Origin: JACNIV01 sp965370415
Lineage (GTDB): Bacteria > Cloacimonadota > Cloacimonadia > Cloacimonadales > TCS61
Direction of reading: 5' to 3'
DNA: 64,000 nt
NCBI GenBank assembly: GCA_965370415.1
Contig: CBDUTJ010000012.1
Coordinates: 17,366-81,365, forward strand
Shown here one piece after another: positions 37,098 to 44,910 of this stretch. Under the pieces are notes generated by a model. It did no database searches and was not told where the DNA came from. It worked only from the letters and a program-made list of their open reading frames with translations. The position numbers and the translations under genes are program-made. Within the stretch, counting starts at the first letter, position 1; each line of letters begins with the position of its first letter.

Positions 37098-37174
37098 TGG
37101 TGGGTGATACGGGATTCGAACCTGTGACCTCTACGATGTCAACGTAGCACTCTAACCAACTGAGCTAATCACCC
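37098..37174 (-). tRNA. tRNA-Val (anticodon GAC)
   Basis: A 77-base tRNA with encoded CCA. The acceptor stem is GGGTGAT/ATCACCC; the D arm is GCTC AGTTGGTTA GAGT; the anticodon stem CTACG/CGTAG holds the loop TTGACAT, so the anticodon is GAC (valine, GUC); the T arm is ACAGG TTCGAAT CCTGT. All arms pair well. Confidence 0.96.
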
Positions 37175-37176
37175 AC

Positions 37177-37468
37177 GTTGGAATCAAAATTATTTTACTC
37201 GAAATTTCGTCAAGTTTAGGATTCTCCCCACCATTTATTATTAGCTCACGGATTTACACGGATTAAATGCGCAATACTGTTCTTCTTGCTTATCTTATGT
37301 TCACCCCTTATATTCCTTATTCAAATGCCGGACATATAAACAATAAATCCATTTACTTAATCTTTCTTTGTGACTTCGTGTCTTCGTGGTTCAATACGAA
37401 AAAAATCTTTACTATAAGTTATGTCTTATAAGAGTTGTATTTATTAATAATTGATATGGAGTAATAAA
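37177..37468. other. Gene-free stretch with environmental-type repeats
   Basis: Together with 36981-37097 this makes about 490 bases without a protein gene. It contains CACGGATTTACACGGATTAAATG (37245-37267) and GTGACTTCGTGTCTTCGTGG (37371-37390), word-like repeats also echoed at 21500-21518 (CCACGGATAGTCACGGATGG) and 63870-63892. No frame with a ribosome site is seen before gpsA. Confidence 0.55.
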
Positions 37469-38461
37469 ATGGATAAAGCATTTACGGGAAAAGTGATAAT
37501 CATCGGCTCCGGCAACTGGGGTACAACGCTTGCTCTGCTCTTTTCTAAGAGGAACACAATTTACCTTTGGACAATAGATCAGAAAGAAGCTGATAAAATA
37601 AACAAAAACCGTGAATCCAGATTTTTACCGGGGATAAAACTCCCGAAAAATATAATTGTTGAGAAGAAATTTTCGCACATGATAGAAGCGGAAGATATTG
37701 TGATCACAGCTATCCCTTCCAGGAAAATAGATGAACTTACCGATGAATTTATTAAGAATGATATAAAAAAATGTATTATCCTCAGCGCTTCTAAAGGAGT
37801 GGAATTTTCTACTTTAAGAACTGTGGGACAGATCATTCAGAATAAACTTCCCGGGGCGCAGTTTGCTACACTTTCTGGTCCTACCATTGCCCGTGAGTTA
37901 GCTGAAGGACTGCCGGCAAAAGCTATCCTCGCTTCCCGTGATATTGCTCTCCTTTTCCAATTACAGAAGGTGTTGGAGAATGATACTTTGAAATTTGAAT
38001 TCAGTCGTGATGTACATGGTGTGGAACTGGCTGCAGCTATGAAAGGTCTTATTGCCGTGGCTGTGGGCATGGCTGACGGATTCGGTTTTAAAACCAATGT
38101 CTTCGGTTTGATCATGACTTATGGGCTGGATGAATTCGTGAATGTAATGAAATTCCTGGGTGTATACCACAAAACAGCCTACGGCATTGCTGGTATTGGT
38201 GATCTGATAACTACCTGCATTTCGGAAAACAGCCGTAACAGGCAGTTCGGCAAATTACTGGCTCAGGGATTTTCCAGGGATGATGCTCTGCATAAAGTTG
38301 GCATGGAAGTGGAAGGTGTTTCTATGGCAAAAACAGTTCGGAAACTTTCTAAATTCAATATTTCAATCCCCCTGATTTCCTGCATTACCCGAATCATTTT
38401 TGAAGATGTGAAAGATATCAAGGCAGAATTCCTAAATACTCTAAATTCCATCTCCAGGTAG
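37469..38461 (+). CDS. gpsA: Glycerol-3-phosphate dehydrogenase [NAD(P)+]
   Basis: A 330-residue enzyme reducing dihydroxyacetone phosphate to glycerol-3-phosphate for phospholipid synthesis. The ATG at 37469 is chosen because TATGGAG precedes it; an upstream TTG in frame is not needed. The NAD loop is IIGSGNWGTTLA; other marks are LSASKGVE, LSGPTIARE, the catalytic lysine in AAMKGLIAVAVGMADG, and GIGDLITTC. Normal length. ndk and ackA follow on the same strand. Confidence 0.96.
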   Translation: MDKAFTGKVIIIGSGNWGTTLALLFSKRNTIYLWTIDQKEADKINKNRESRFLPGIKLPKNIIVEKKFSHMIEAEDIVITAIPSRKIDELTDEFIKNDIKKCIILSASKGVEFSTLRTVGQIIQNKLPGAQFATLSGPTIARELAEGLPAKAILASRDIALLFQLQKVLENDTLKFEFSRDVHGVELAAAMKGLIAVAVGMADGFGFKTNVFGLIMTYGLDEFVNVMKFLGVYHKTAYGIAGIGDLITTCISENSRNRQFGKLLAQGFSRDDALHKVGMEVEGVSMAKTVRKLSKFNISIPLISCITRIIFEDVKDIKAEFLNTLNSISR

Positions 38462-38523
38462 AAAATAGTTGTCAAAACAACAAAGAAAAAAAATCTATTC
38501 CTAAAAAATCTCAAGGGAGAATT

Positions 38524-38949
38524 ATGAAAGAATATACCCTTTTCCTGATAAAGCCCGATTCCACTGAGCGAAATCATATCGGAGCGATCCTGAAAATTGT
38601 GGAAGAGCATGATTTTATAGTAGAAGAAATGAAATTGCTGAAGATGGATAGGACCTTTGCCGAACATTTTTATGAAGAACATAAAGGTAAGGATTTTTTT
38701 GAAAGATTAATAGAATTCATGACATCAGGCAAAACCGTAGCTGCTATTATCAGCCGGGAAGATGCAGTTCAAGAGCTGAGAAAAGTGATCGGTAAAACAG
38801 ATTATCACGAAACCAGACCGGAAACCATTCGCAGGATATACGGTGAAACCGTTACCCGTAACGCTGTTCATGCATCTGATTCCCCGGGACATGCCAAAGA
38901 AGAAATATTAAAAGTTTTTCCTGACTTTAAATTCGATAATAATCAATAA
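38524..38949 (+). CDS. ndk: Nucleoside diphosphate kinase
   Basis: A 141-residue enzyme that balances NTP and dNTP pools. It starts YTLFLIKPDS and carries the active-site NAVHASDSPGHA, with the phosphorylated histidine near 115. A CAAGGGAG ribosome site precedes the ATG. acetate kinase starts 11 bases after it. Confidence 0.96.
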   Translation: MKEYTLFLIKPDSTERNHIGAILKIVEEHDFIVEEMKLLKMDRTFAEHFYEEHKGKDFFERLIEFMTSGKTVAAIISREDAVQELRKVIGKTDYHETRPETIRRIYGETVTRNAVHASDSPGHAKEEILKVFPDFKFDNNQ

Positions 38950-38960
38950 ATGGAGACAAA

Positions 38961-40163
38961 TTGAGAGTATTAGTTATTAATTGTGGAAGTTCTTCAGTTA
39001 AATTTCAATTCATCGATCTGAAGCATGAAAAAGTTTTAGCCGAAGGAGTCGCAGAAAAAATAGCAGAAGATATTTCCCTGTTTACCTTTAAAACAGAAAC
39101 ATTCGCGATAAAGAACAGTAAGGAAGAAATTGAAAACCACGATAATGCAATTCAGATCATAATAAAAAATCTAACTGACAAAGATCACGGTATTATCAAA
39201 AATATCAGCGAAATTGATGCGATAGGACATCGCTTGGTTCATGCAGGTGAACATTATTCTGGTTCCGTTAAAATTACAGATGATGTTATTAAAGTCATGG
39301 AAGAATGTTCCAGCCTGGCACCGTTGCATAATCCTGCTAACCTGAAAGGCATTTATGCTATGCAGCACCTTCTACCCGATACTCCGCAATGTGGTGTGTT
39401 TGATACAGCCTTCCACCAGACAATGCCTGCCAGAGCATATCTTTATGCATTACCATTGATATTCTACACCAAATATAAGATCAGAAGATATGGTTTCCAT
39501 GGTACATCTCACAAATATGTAGCAGATAAAGCCGCTGAATATTTAAATAAACCAATTGCAGATCTGAAGATCATAACGTGTCATATCGGAAACGGAGCTT
39601 CCATAACAGCTATCAAGGGTGGTCAATCGATCGACACATCCATGGGTTTTACTCCGCTGGAAGGTCTGGCTATGGGTACTCGTTGCGGTGATATCGATCC
39701 GGCTATCCCGATTCATATGCAAAAAGAGATGGGAATGAGCGTGGACGAGGTTAATAATATTTTAAATAGAAGAAGCGGTATCCTTGGACTTTCCGCTATA
39801 AGCAACGATATGCGGGAGATCGAAAAGAGTATTTTGGAAAAACAAATTCCGGAAGCTATTCAAGCTCACGAAGTTTATGCTTATAAAATCAAAAAATATA
39901 TAGGGGCTTATACCGCTGCTATGAACGGTTTGGATGTTTTGGTCTTTACGGGTGGTGTAGGTGAAAATATGCCAATACTCCGCAGCTTGGTATGTAAAAA
40001 AATGAGCTATCTTGGCATTATTCTTGATGAAAAAGAAAATAGTAAATTTAAAAGCGGTATCCTTGATTTGACCGGAGAAGACTCAAAAGTTAAACTCCTT
40101 AAAATACCTACCAATGAGGAACTGATGATAGCACTGGAAACCAGGCAAATATTAAAGGGATAA
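38961..40163 (+). CDS. ackA: Acetate kinase
   Basis: A 400-residue enzyme that makes ATP and acetate from acetyl phosphate. It starts at TTG (38961), with GGAGA 6 bases upstream; an ATG at 38950 is in another frame. Motifs are VINCGSSSVKFQ, the GHRLVHAG histidine, FDTAFHQTMP, YGFHGTSHKY, and GNGASITAI with DTSMGFTPLEG. Acetate kinase points to fermentative energy conservation. No phosphotransacetylase gene is beside it. Confidence 0.96.
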   Translation: MRVLVINCGSSSVKFQFIDLKHEKVLAEGVAEKIAEDISLFTFKTETFAIKNSKEEIENHDNAIQIIIKNLTDKDHGIIKNISEIDAIGHRLVHAGEHYSGSVKITDDVIKVMEECSSLAPLHNPANLKGIYAMQHLLPDTPQCGVFDTAFHQTMPARAYLYALPLIFYTKYKIRRYGFHGTSHKYVADKAAEYLNKPIADLKIITCHIGNGASITAIKGGQSIDTSMGFTPLEGLAMGTRCGDIDPAIPIHMQKEMGMSVDEVNNILNRRSGILGLSAISNDMREIEKSILEKQIPEAIQAHEVYAYKIKKYIGAYTAAMNGLDVLVFTGGVGENMPILRSLVCKKMSYLGIILDEKENSKFKSGILDLTGEDSKVKLLKIPTNEELMIALETRQILKG

Positions 40164-40174
40164 GCAAGCCACGG

Positions 40175-40268
40175 ATCCTCTCATTCCCAAGCAGAAGCTT
40201 AGGAAGGAGAGAAAAAAGTTTACGAATAGTAAAAAAAACTCTCACAATCCCCCTTTGTAAGGGGGAAT
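40175..40268. repeat. Intergenic palindromic repeats after ackA
   Basis: Two repeat types lie in the 139-base gap. AAGCAGAAGCTTAGGAAGGAGAG (40191-40213) nearly repeats the sequence at 44237-44259. A CCCCCTT-TGT-AAGGGGG hairpin (40249-40265) is followed by a second GGGGG and TTT. The hairpin may end the ackA transcript. Confidence 0.6.
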
Positions 40269-40302
40269 AAAAGGGGGTTTAAAAATAAGAACGGGAGACA
40301 AT

Positions 40303-41736
40303 ATGTTAGCAAGATATATTGCTGTTTTTGCTTATGCTGTTCTTGTGATAGTGGTTGCCATTCTGGGCTCACGTAAAACAAAATCTTTTAATGATTTTCT
40401 TCTTGGTGGTGGAAAAATCGGTCCGTGGATGACAGCATTTTCGTATGGTACAGCCTATTTTTCTGCAGTTCTCTTCATCGGCTTTGCAGGTAAGATCGGC
40501 TGGGCTTTTGGACTTTCCGGTCTGTGGATCGCAATTGGAAATACAATCTTAGGAACGCTTGGTGTGTGGATTCTGCTGGGTAACAAGATCAAACAGGAAA
40601 CAGGAAGGTTGCACGTTCAAACCATGCCCGAATATTTAGAAGCCAGATATAACTGTTCATTTTTGAAGATATTTACATCGGCTGCAATATTCATATTTTT
40701 TATACCATATACTGCTGCAGTATTTATGGGACTCAGCTATCTTTTTGAAATAACCTTCCAGATGCCTTATATGTATGTGCTGCTTTTTATGGGAATCTTC
40801 ACAGGTATCTACCTGGTATTGGGTGGTTATAAATCTATGGCTATGATCGATGTAGTTTTTGGAATGATCATGACGATCGGTGTTTTTATTCTTCTTGCCA
40901 GCACGATATCCAAAGGTGGTGGTTTGCCGAATATTTTTACTGCTCTTAAAAGTATTAATCCCAAGCTTGCTGCACCGGTTGGTCCTCCCGGATTTATTCC
41001 CCTGTTTTCACTGGTTTTTCTTACAAGTGTAGCACCCTTTGCTATGCCGCAACTCTTACAAAAATTTTATGCGATCAAAGATAAAAGATCGGTTAGAGTT
41101 GGAATGTGGGCATCAACCGTATTTGCATTGATCGTTACATCAACAGCATATTTTACAGGTGCTTTATCCAGGATATTTTTAACTCCAATCGCAAATCCAA
41201 ATGCTTTCATTAATGGCAAACCGGTATTTGATGCTCTTATGCCGGAACTTCTGGTAACTGTTATTCCTTCTGCCCTTACGGTTGTTATTCTCCTGCTTAT
41301 CCTGGCTGCTTCGATGTCCACTCTGGCTTCCCTGGTGCTTATTTCCAGTTCATCTATTACAAAGGATCTTTACAAAGGCTATCTTAATAAGAATGCTTCT
41401 GATAAGTCCCTTACAACGTTGGTAAGAATAGGAAGTGCATTCTTTATTATTATTTCGATGCTGCTGGCAATGCAAAAACCGGCAGTAATTGTAACGATAC
41501 TTTCCATCTCCTGGGGTGCTATTGCTTCTGTATTCCTGGGTCCTTTTATCTGGGGACTTTTTAATAAAAAAGTAACTAAAGTTGGTGCAATCACTGCATC
41601 GGTTGGTGGTCTTATAATTTGTCTAATTCTTTTCTTCACCTGGGGAGCAAAAATGGTTCCACAGGCTGCTAGCGTGGGAATGTTGTCTTCGCTGGCATTG
41701 GTTCCGGTCTTTAGTTTATTTGGAAAGAAAAAATAG
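40303..41736 (+). CDS. Sodium/solute symporter (SSS family)
   Basis: A 477-residue integral inner-membrane transporter with about 13 hydrophobic helices. The family pattern is seen in RKTKSFNDFLLGGGKIGPWMTAFSYGTAYFSAVLF, GLWIAIGNTILGTLG and the TMPEYLEARY motif. It takes up a small solute with sodium ions; the nearest relatives include proline, pantothenate and sugar carriers, and the substrate cannot be chosen from sequence. A GGGAG ribosome site precedes it. The terminator after it is a REP-like palindrome. Confidence 0.93.
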   Translation: MLARYIAVFAYAVLVIVVAILGSRKTKSFNDFLLGGGKIGPWMTAFSYGTAYFSAVLFIGFAGKIGWAFGLSGLWIAIGNTILGTLGVWILLGNKIKQETGRLHVQTMPEYLEARYNCSFLKIFTSAAIFIFFIPYTAAVFMGLSYLFEITFQMPYMYVLLFMGIFTGIYLVLGGYKSMAMIDVVFGMIMTIGVFILLASTISKGGGLPNIFTALKSINPKLAAPVGPPGFIPLFSLVFLTSVAPFAMPQLLQKFYAIKDKRSVRVGMWASTVFALIVTSTAYFTGALSRIFLTPIANPNAFINGKPVFDALMPELLVTVIPSALTVVILLLILAASMSTLASLVLISSSSITKDLYKGYLNKNASDKSLTTLVRIGSAFFIIISMLLAMQKPAVIVTILSISWGAIASVFLGPFIWGLFNKKVTKVGAITASVGGLIICLILFFTWGAKMVPQAASVGMLSSLALVPVFSLFGKKK

Positions 41737-41778
41737 CAACGAACTAAATCAAATAAAAGTCTATATATAATAAATGTC

Positions 41779-41805
41779 GGGGTGATTCACGAATCACCCC
41801 TTTTT
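41779..41805 (+). terminator. Terminator made from a REP-like palindrome
   Basis: A perfect 10-bp stem GGGGTGATTC/GAATCACCCC with an AC loop is followed by five T residues. The palindrome is almost the same as those inside the transposase gene at 52553-53227. Confidence 0.85.
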
Positions 41806-41902
41806 GTTACACCCAATAAAAAAGTTGACCATAATTTTTAAAATATTAATTTCTGACCTGCATTGAAGATTTAGCAAAGTTTTTTTATAATCAGGAGGAA
41901 AA

Positions 41903-43078
41903 ATGAAAAGAATTGTATTAGTTATTATTTGCGTTTTTATGTTTTCCGGCATGTATGGCATTTATGAATTTGCCTGCATTTTCACATTAATTAATCCCTC
42001 TGCTACAGATGTTGCTTTCGGGCTTAATTCCGGCACAGCCAATATCTGGAATACCAGTCCTTTGAGTGTGTGGAGTAATCCTGCCAAACTTGGTTATCAT
42101 AACGGTTTTGCTTATGGATATTCTCATACTCCCTGGTTTAGAACGATATTTCCTGATATGTACCACCAATCTTCTTATATAAGTTATGGCTGGAACGGGA
42201 TCGGGATTCTGCTTCCTGCTCCCAGCGCTAAAAGCCGGTGGGGAACTGTAATGAGTTATGGTGAACAGGAATGGACGGATGAATTTGGTAATGTTCTAGG
42301 AACTTTTGAATCTTACTATGTCTGTTCAAAATTTGCTGTGGGTATAAATACTCTGGAATTTATATCCAATTTTATTACTAATGAGCATATTCGTTCTCTG
42401 CAGTGTTATGGAGACCTTTCAATTGGCTTTAATTATGATATAATACACAGTGAATTAGCTCCACAAGGTGCTGGTGGGACACCACCGAACATTAGAGGGG
42501 ACGCAGAGGCACATTCCTCCGGAATTGGTTTGATCAGTCGGATAAGTCCATTCAATAAAATGAATGCACTGGGTGGTTTTTGTACTTTAGATATTATCGG
42601 AGGACTCCATTACTTAAATCCCTCCAAAGAAGAAATAACTTTTATCAATGACTCCGATCCTCTTCCTTGGGGAACTCATTCTGCTTTTTCAGGAAAAATA
42701 TCTATTACTAAAGATATTCTCCTATCAAAGGAAACACCTTCCGTTTCCTCTGATTTTACGGATAATCTAATTTCATTTTATTACAGCCAAGACAACACAC
42801 TCTACGGGGAAAAATCTGATAACAACCCAGGGGAATGGAGTTATGGTTATGAGATTACATTCTTAGATATTTTTTCTATAAGGAATGGTCATTACAAGGA
42901 TGAAATCGGAGAAGTGGAAGGTGATACACATGGAATTGGATTGAATCTGAATTATAAAGATCTTATTCAACTACAATTTAATTACAATAAATTTGAATTT
43001 GGTGGAATATCAGAATCTAAAAGGGACATCTTATTTAGAGCGGATTTTTTAGAATTGTATAAAATGTTCAACTCGTAG
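41903..43078 (+). CDS. Secreted, probably outer-membrane barrel protein
   Basis: A 391-residue protein with a signal peptide (VLVIICVFMFSGMYG) and a strong CAGGAGG ribosome site. The mature part alternates polar and aromatic residues and has the FCB-type pattern NTSPLSVWSNPAKLGYHNGFAYGYSHTPWF, seen in PorV/PorQ-like barrel proteins. It is probably an outer-membrane barrel; a link to export of proteins with the C-terminal sorting domain is possible but not shown. Confidence 0.65.
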   Translation: MKRIVLVIICVFMFSGMYGIYEFACIFTLINPSATDVAFGLNSGTANIWNTSPLSVWSNPAKLGYHNGFAYGYSHTPWFRTIFPDMYHQSSYISYGWNGIGILLPAPSAKSRWGTVMSYGEQEWTDEFGNVLGTFESYYVCSKFAVGINTLEFISNFITNEHIRSLQCYGDLSIGFNYDIIHSELAPQGAGGTPPNIRGDAEAHSSGIGLISRISPFNKMNALGGFCTLDIIGGLHYLNPSKEEITFINDSDPLPWGTHSAFSGKISITKDILLSKETPSVSSDFTDNLISFYYSQDNTLYGEKSDNNPGEWSYGYEITFLDIFSIRNGHYKDEIGEVEGDTHGIGLNLNYKDLIQLQFNYNKFEFGGISESKRDILFRADFLELYKMFNS

Positions 43079-43080
43079 GA

Positions 43081-43131
43081 TCTGTTCTCCCGAACAGACA
43101 GGGATTTCACGGTTCGTTTAGAAAACGAACC
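43081..43131. terminator. Double hairpin between convergent genes
   Basis: Two perfect hairpins lie in the 53-base gap: TCTGTTC-TCCC-GAACAGA (43081-43098) and GGTTCGTTT-AGA-AAACGAACC (43111-43131). They separate the barrel gene from lpxK and may stop both transcripts, although T runs are weak. Confidence 0.6.
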
Positions 43132-44133
43132 CTACATTTTCATTTCTTCAAGATTCGAAAGCTTAAATTCCACTTCCACAACCACCAATGGCAGGTTATG
43201 TTCTATAAATCTTAATTTGGCAAAATCCTTTTCGGTGATGAGAAGGTGATCGATTTTTTCTTTTTTCAATTCGATTTCTATCTTCTGCAGAATGGCTTTA
43301 TCTTTAAAATCGTAATGATCGGGTAAGCGGTAATGTTTCTCAAAAGAAAGATTTGAATTTTTTATTGTATTTTCAAATGATCTTGGAAGACCGATTGCTG
43401 AAAGTAGAGATTTCCGACCGGAAATCTTTATACTTTTTCCATCTGTATCATAAAATCTTTTTACTATATAACCACCTCGCAGGATCGGTTTATTGTATTT
43501 TAATAATTGTCCGGGAATCTCTCCTTCCCCATTAAAAACAATGTAGTCTGCAAATTTAAGAGCAGAAAGCGGTTCACGCAAAATTCCAGCAGGAAGAACG
43601 AATCCATTTCCAATTACACCGATCTCGTTGAAAACAACAAAATCAAAGTTGTGAAAAACCTTAAGATGCTGGAAGGAATCATCTAAAATAATATAACCGA
43701 GGTTTGGGAATTTTTCCTCTAAAATCTTAATTGATAATCCACGGTTCTTACCCACAATTACGGGAATACCTTTCAGTTTAGAAGCCAGCAGATAAGCTTC
43801 ATCACCGGCATCTCTGGCAGAATCGAAAACGTCGTTGCGGTCTGAGATTAATTCATTCTCATATTCGAATTTACCTTTGTAACCACGATGAGAAACTGCT
43901 ACTTTGAATCCTTGATCTTTTAAGTGATTTGCCAAAAAGATAGTGAAAGGTGTTTTCCCGCTGCCGCCACTTACGATGTTCCCTACACTGATAATCTTGC
44001 ATTTACTTCGATATCCTTGTTTTGTAAGCAGTCTCCTTAATTTTAATATCAACGAATATTTGAATGAGATCGGCCAGAGCAGATAAGAAAGCAGAGAGCG
44101 TTTGTATAAATGATTTTCAATGAAATTTTGCAT
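43132..44133 (-). CDS. lpxK: Tetraacyldisaccharide 4'-kinase (lipid A)
   Basis: A 333-residue enzyme that phosphorylates the lipid A precursor at the 4' position on the inner face of the membrane. The N-terminal hydrophobic stretch is followed by the P-loop VGNIVSGGSGKTP, SHRGYKGK, DDSFQH and LLITEKDFAKL. It shows that the organism makes lipopolysaccharide. It stands apart from other lpx genes. Confidence 0.95.
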   Translation of the reverse strand: MQNFIENHLYKRSLLSYLLWPISFKYSLILKLRRLLTKQGYRSKCKIISVGNIVSGGSGKTPFTIFLANHLKDQGFKVAVSHRGYKGKFEYENELISDRNDVFDSARDAGDEAYLLASKLKGIPVIVGKNRGLSIKILEEKFPNLGYIILDDSFQHLKVFHNFDFVVFNEIGVIGNGFVLPAGILREPLSALKFADYIVFNGEGEIPGQLLKYNKPILRGGYIVKRFYDTDGKSIKISGRKSLLSAIGLPRSFENTIKNSNLSFEKHYRLPDHYDFKDKAILQKIEIELKKEKIDHLLITEKDFAKLRFIEHNLPLVVVEVEFKLSNLEEMKM

Positions 44134-44154
44134 AATCCGTTATCTCATTTCGAA

Positions 44155-44262
44155 CTTTCCAGTTCGGAATGTACTAATTTGGGAAGCTTTTGCTTCCTGA
44201 AGAATGAAGTAGAAACTTTAGTACTTATTATCCTCCGAAGCGGAAGCTTAGGAGGGAGAGTA
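44155..44262. repeat. Intergenic palindromes upstream of lpxK
   Basis: Hairpins include GGAAGC-TTTT-GCTTCC (44188-44203) and CCTCCGAAGCGGAAGCTTAGG (44231 onward), plus an AGTTCGGAA word. Part matches the repeat after ackA. Confidence 0.55.
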
Positions 44263-44278
44263 CAATTGATTATTATAG

Positions 44279-44785
44279 TCAAAACTCCACACCTTTTCTG
44301 GCTTGAATCCCTTTTGCAAAATAGTGCTTAATTTCCAGCATTTCCGTAACTAAATCTGCTTTTTTAATAACTTCTGCTTCTGCATATCTTCCGGTCATCA
44401 CGATTTCAGCATCGGTTTTAATGTCCATTAGTTCAAGCTGTTTTACCAGTGGAAGAAGTTTCCATTTAACCGCTACATTAATTTCATCGATCACGATCAG
44501 ATCGTATTTGCCTGAATTCAATATTTCCTTGGCTTTTATATATCCCAGTTCAGCTTCCTTAAAATCTATTTCATCAGGTTTGTTTGGATCAATCAGTTGG
44601 TCGGTTCCAAACTGGAAAATATCAATATTCTTCTGCTTTCCCAGGAATTTTATCTCACCATAAACAAAGTTCTTTTTCATGAATTGGAGTAAACAAACAC
44701 GCTTATTATTTCCAAGAGCACGAATAATCAGACCGAGTGCAGCTGTTGTTTTTCCTTTACCATTACCCGTATAAATATGGATCAT
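44279..44785 (-). CDS. cobO: Corrinoid adenosyltransferase (CobO/BtuR type)
   Basis: A 168-residue enzyme that transfers adenosyl from ATP to cob(I)alamin. The ATG at 44785 follows GAGGGA and gives the usual start MIHIYTGNGKGKTTAALG, which is the P-loop. Other marks are FMKK, DLIVIDEIN (Walker B region) and MTGRYAEAEVIKKADLVTEM. It allows use of coenzyme B12, so B12 enzymes are expected elsewhere. No other cobalamin gene is in the window. Confidence 0.92.
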   Translation of the reverse strand: MIHIYTGNGKGKTTAALGLIIRALGNNKRVCLLQFMKKNFVYGEIKFLGKQKNIDIFQFGTDQLIDPNKPDEIDFKEAELGYIKAKEILNSGKYDLIVIDEINVAVKWKLLPLVKQLELMDIKTDAEIVMTGRYAEAEVIKKADLVTEMLEIKHYFAKGIQARKGVEF

Positions 44786-44814
44786 TCTTCCCTCTATGTA
44801 CTGCAAGCAGCTTG

Positions 44815-44910
44815 CTCGCTTTTTCCTCGGTCTGGCAGATCAAGTTGCAATACCTTCCGGGATTGAATGCCCGGAAAGCTGTTATTATTTCACAAAGGCG
44901 GAGCTTTGTG
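44815..44910. repeat. Hairpin cluster after the second protease gene
   Basis: Three hairpins: GCAAG-CAG-CTTGC (44816-44828), CTTCCGGG...CCCGGAAAG (44851-44876) and CACAAAG-GCGGAG-CTTTGTG (44891-44910). The last touches the protease stop codon and may aid termination on the minus strand. Confidence 0.65.
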
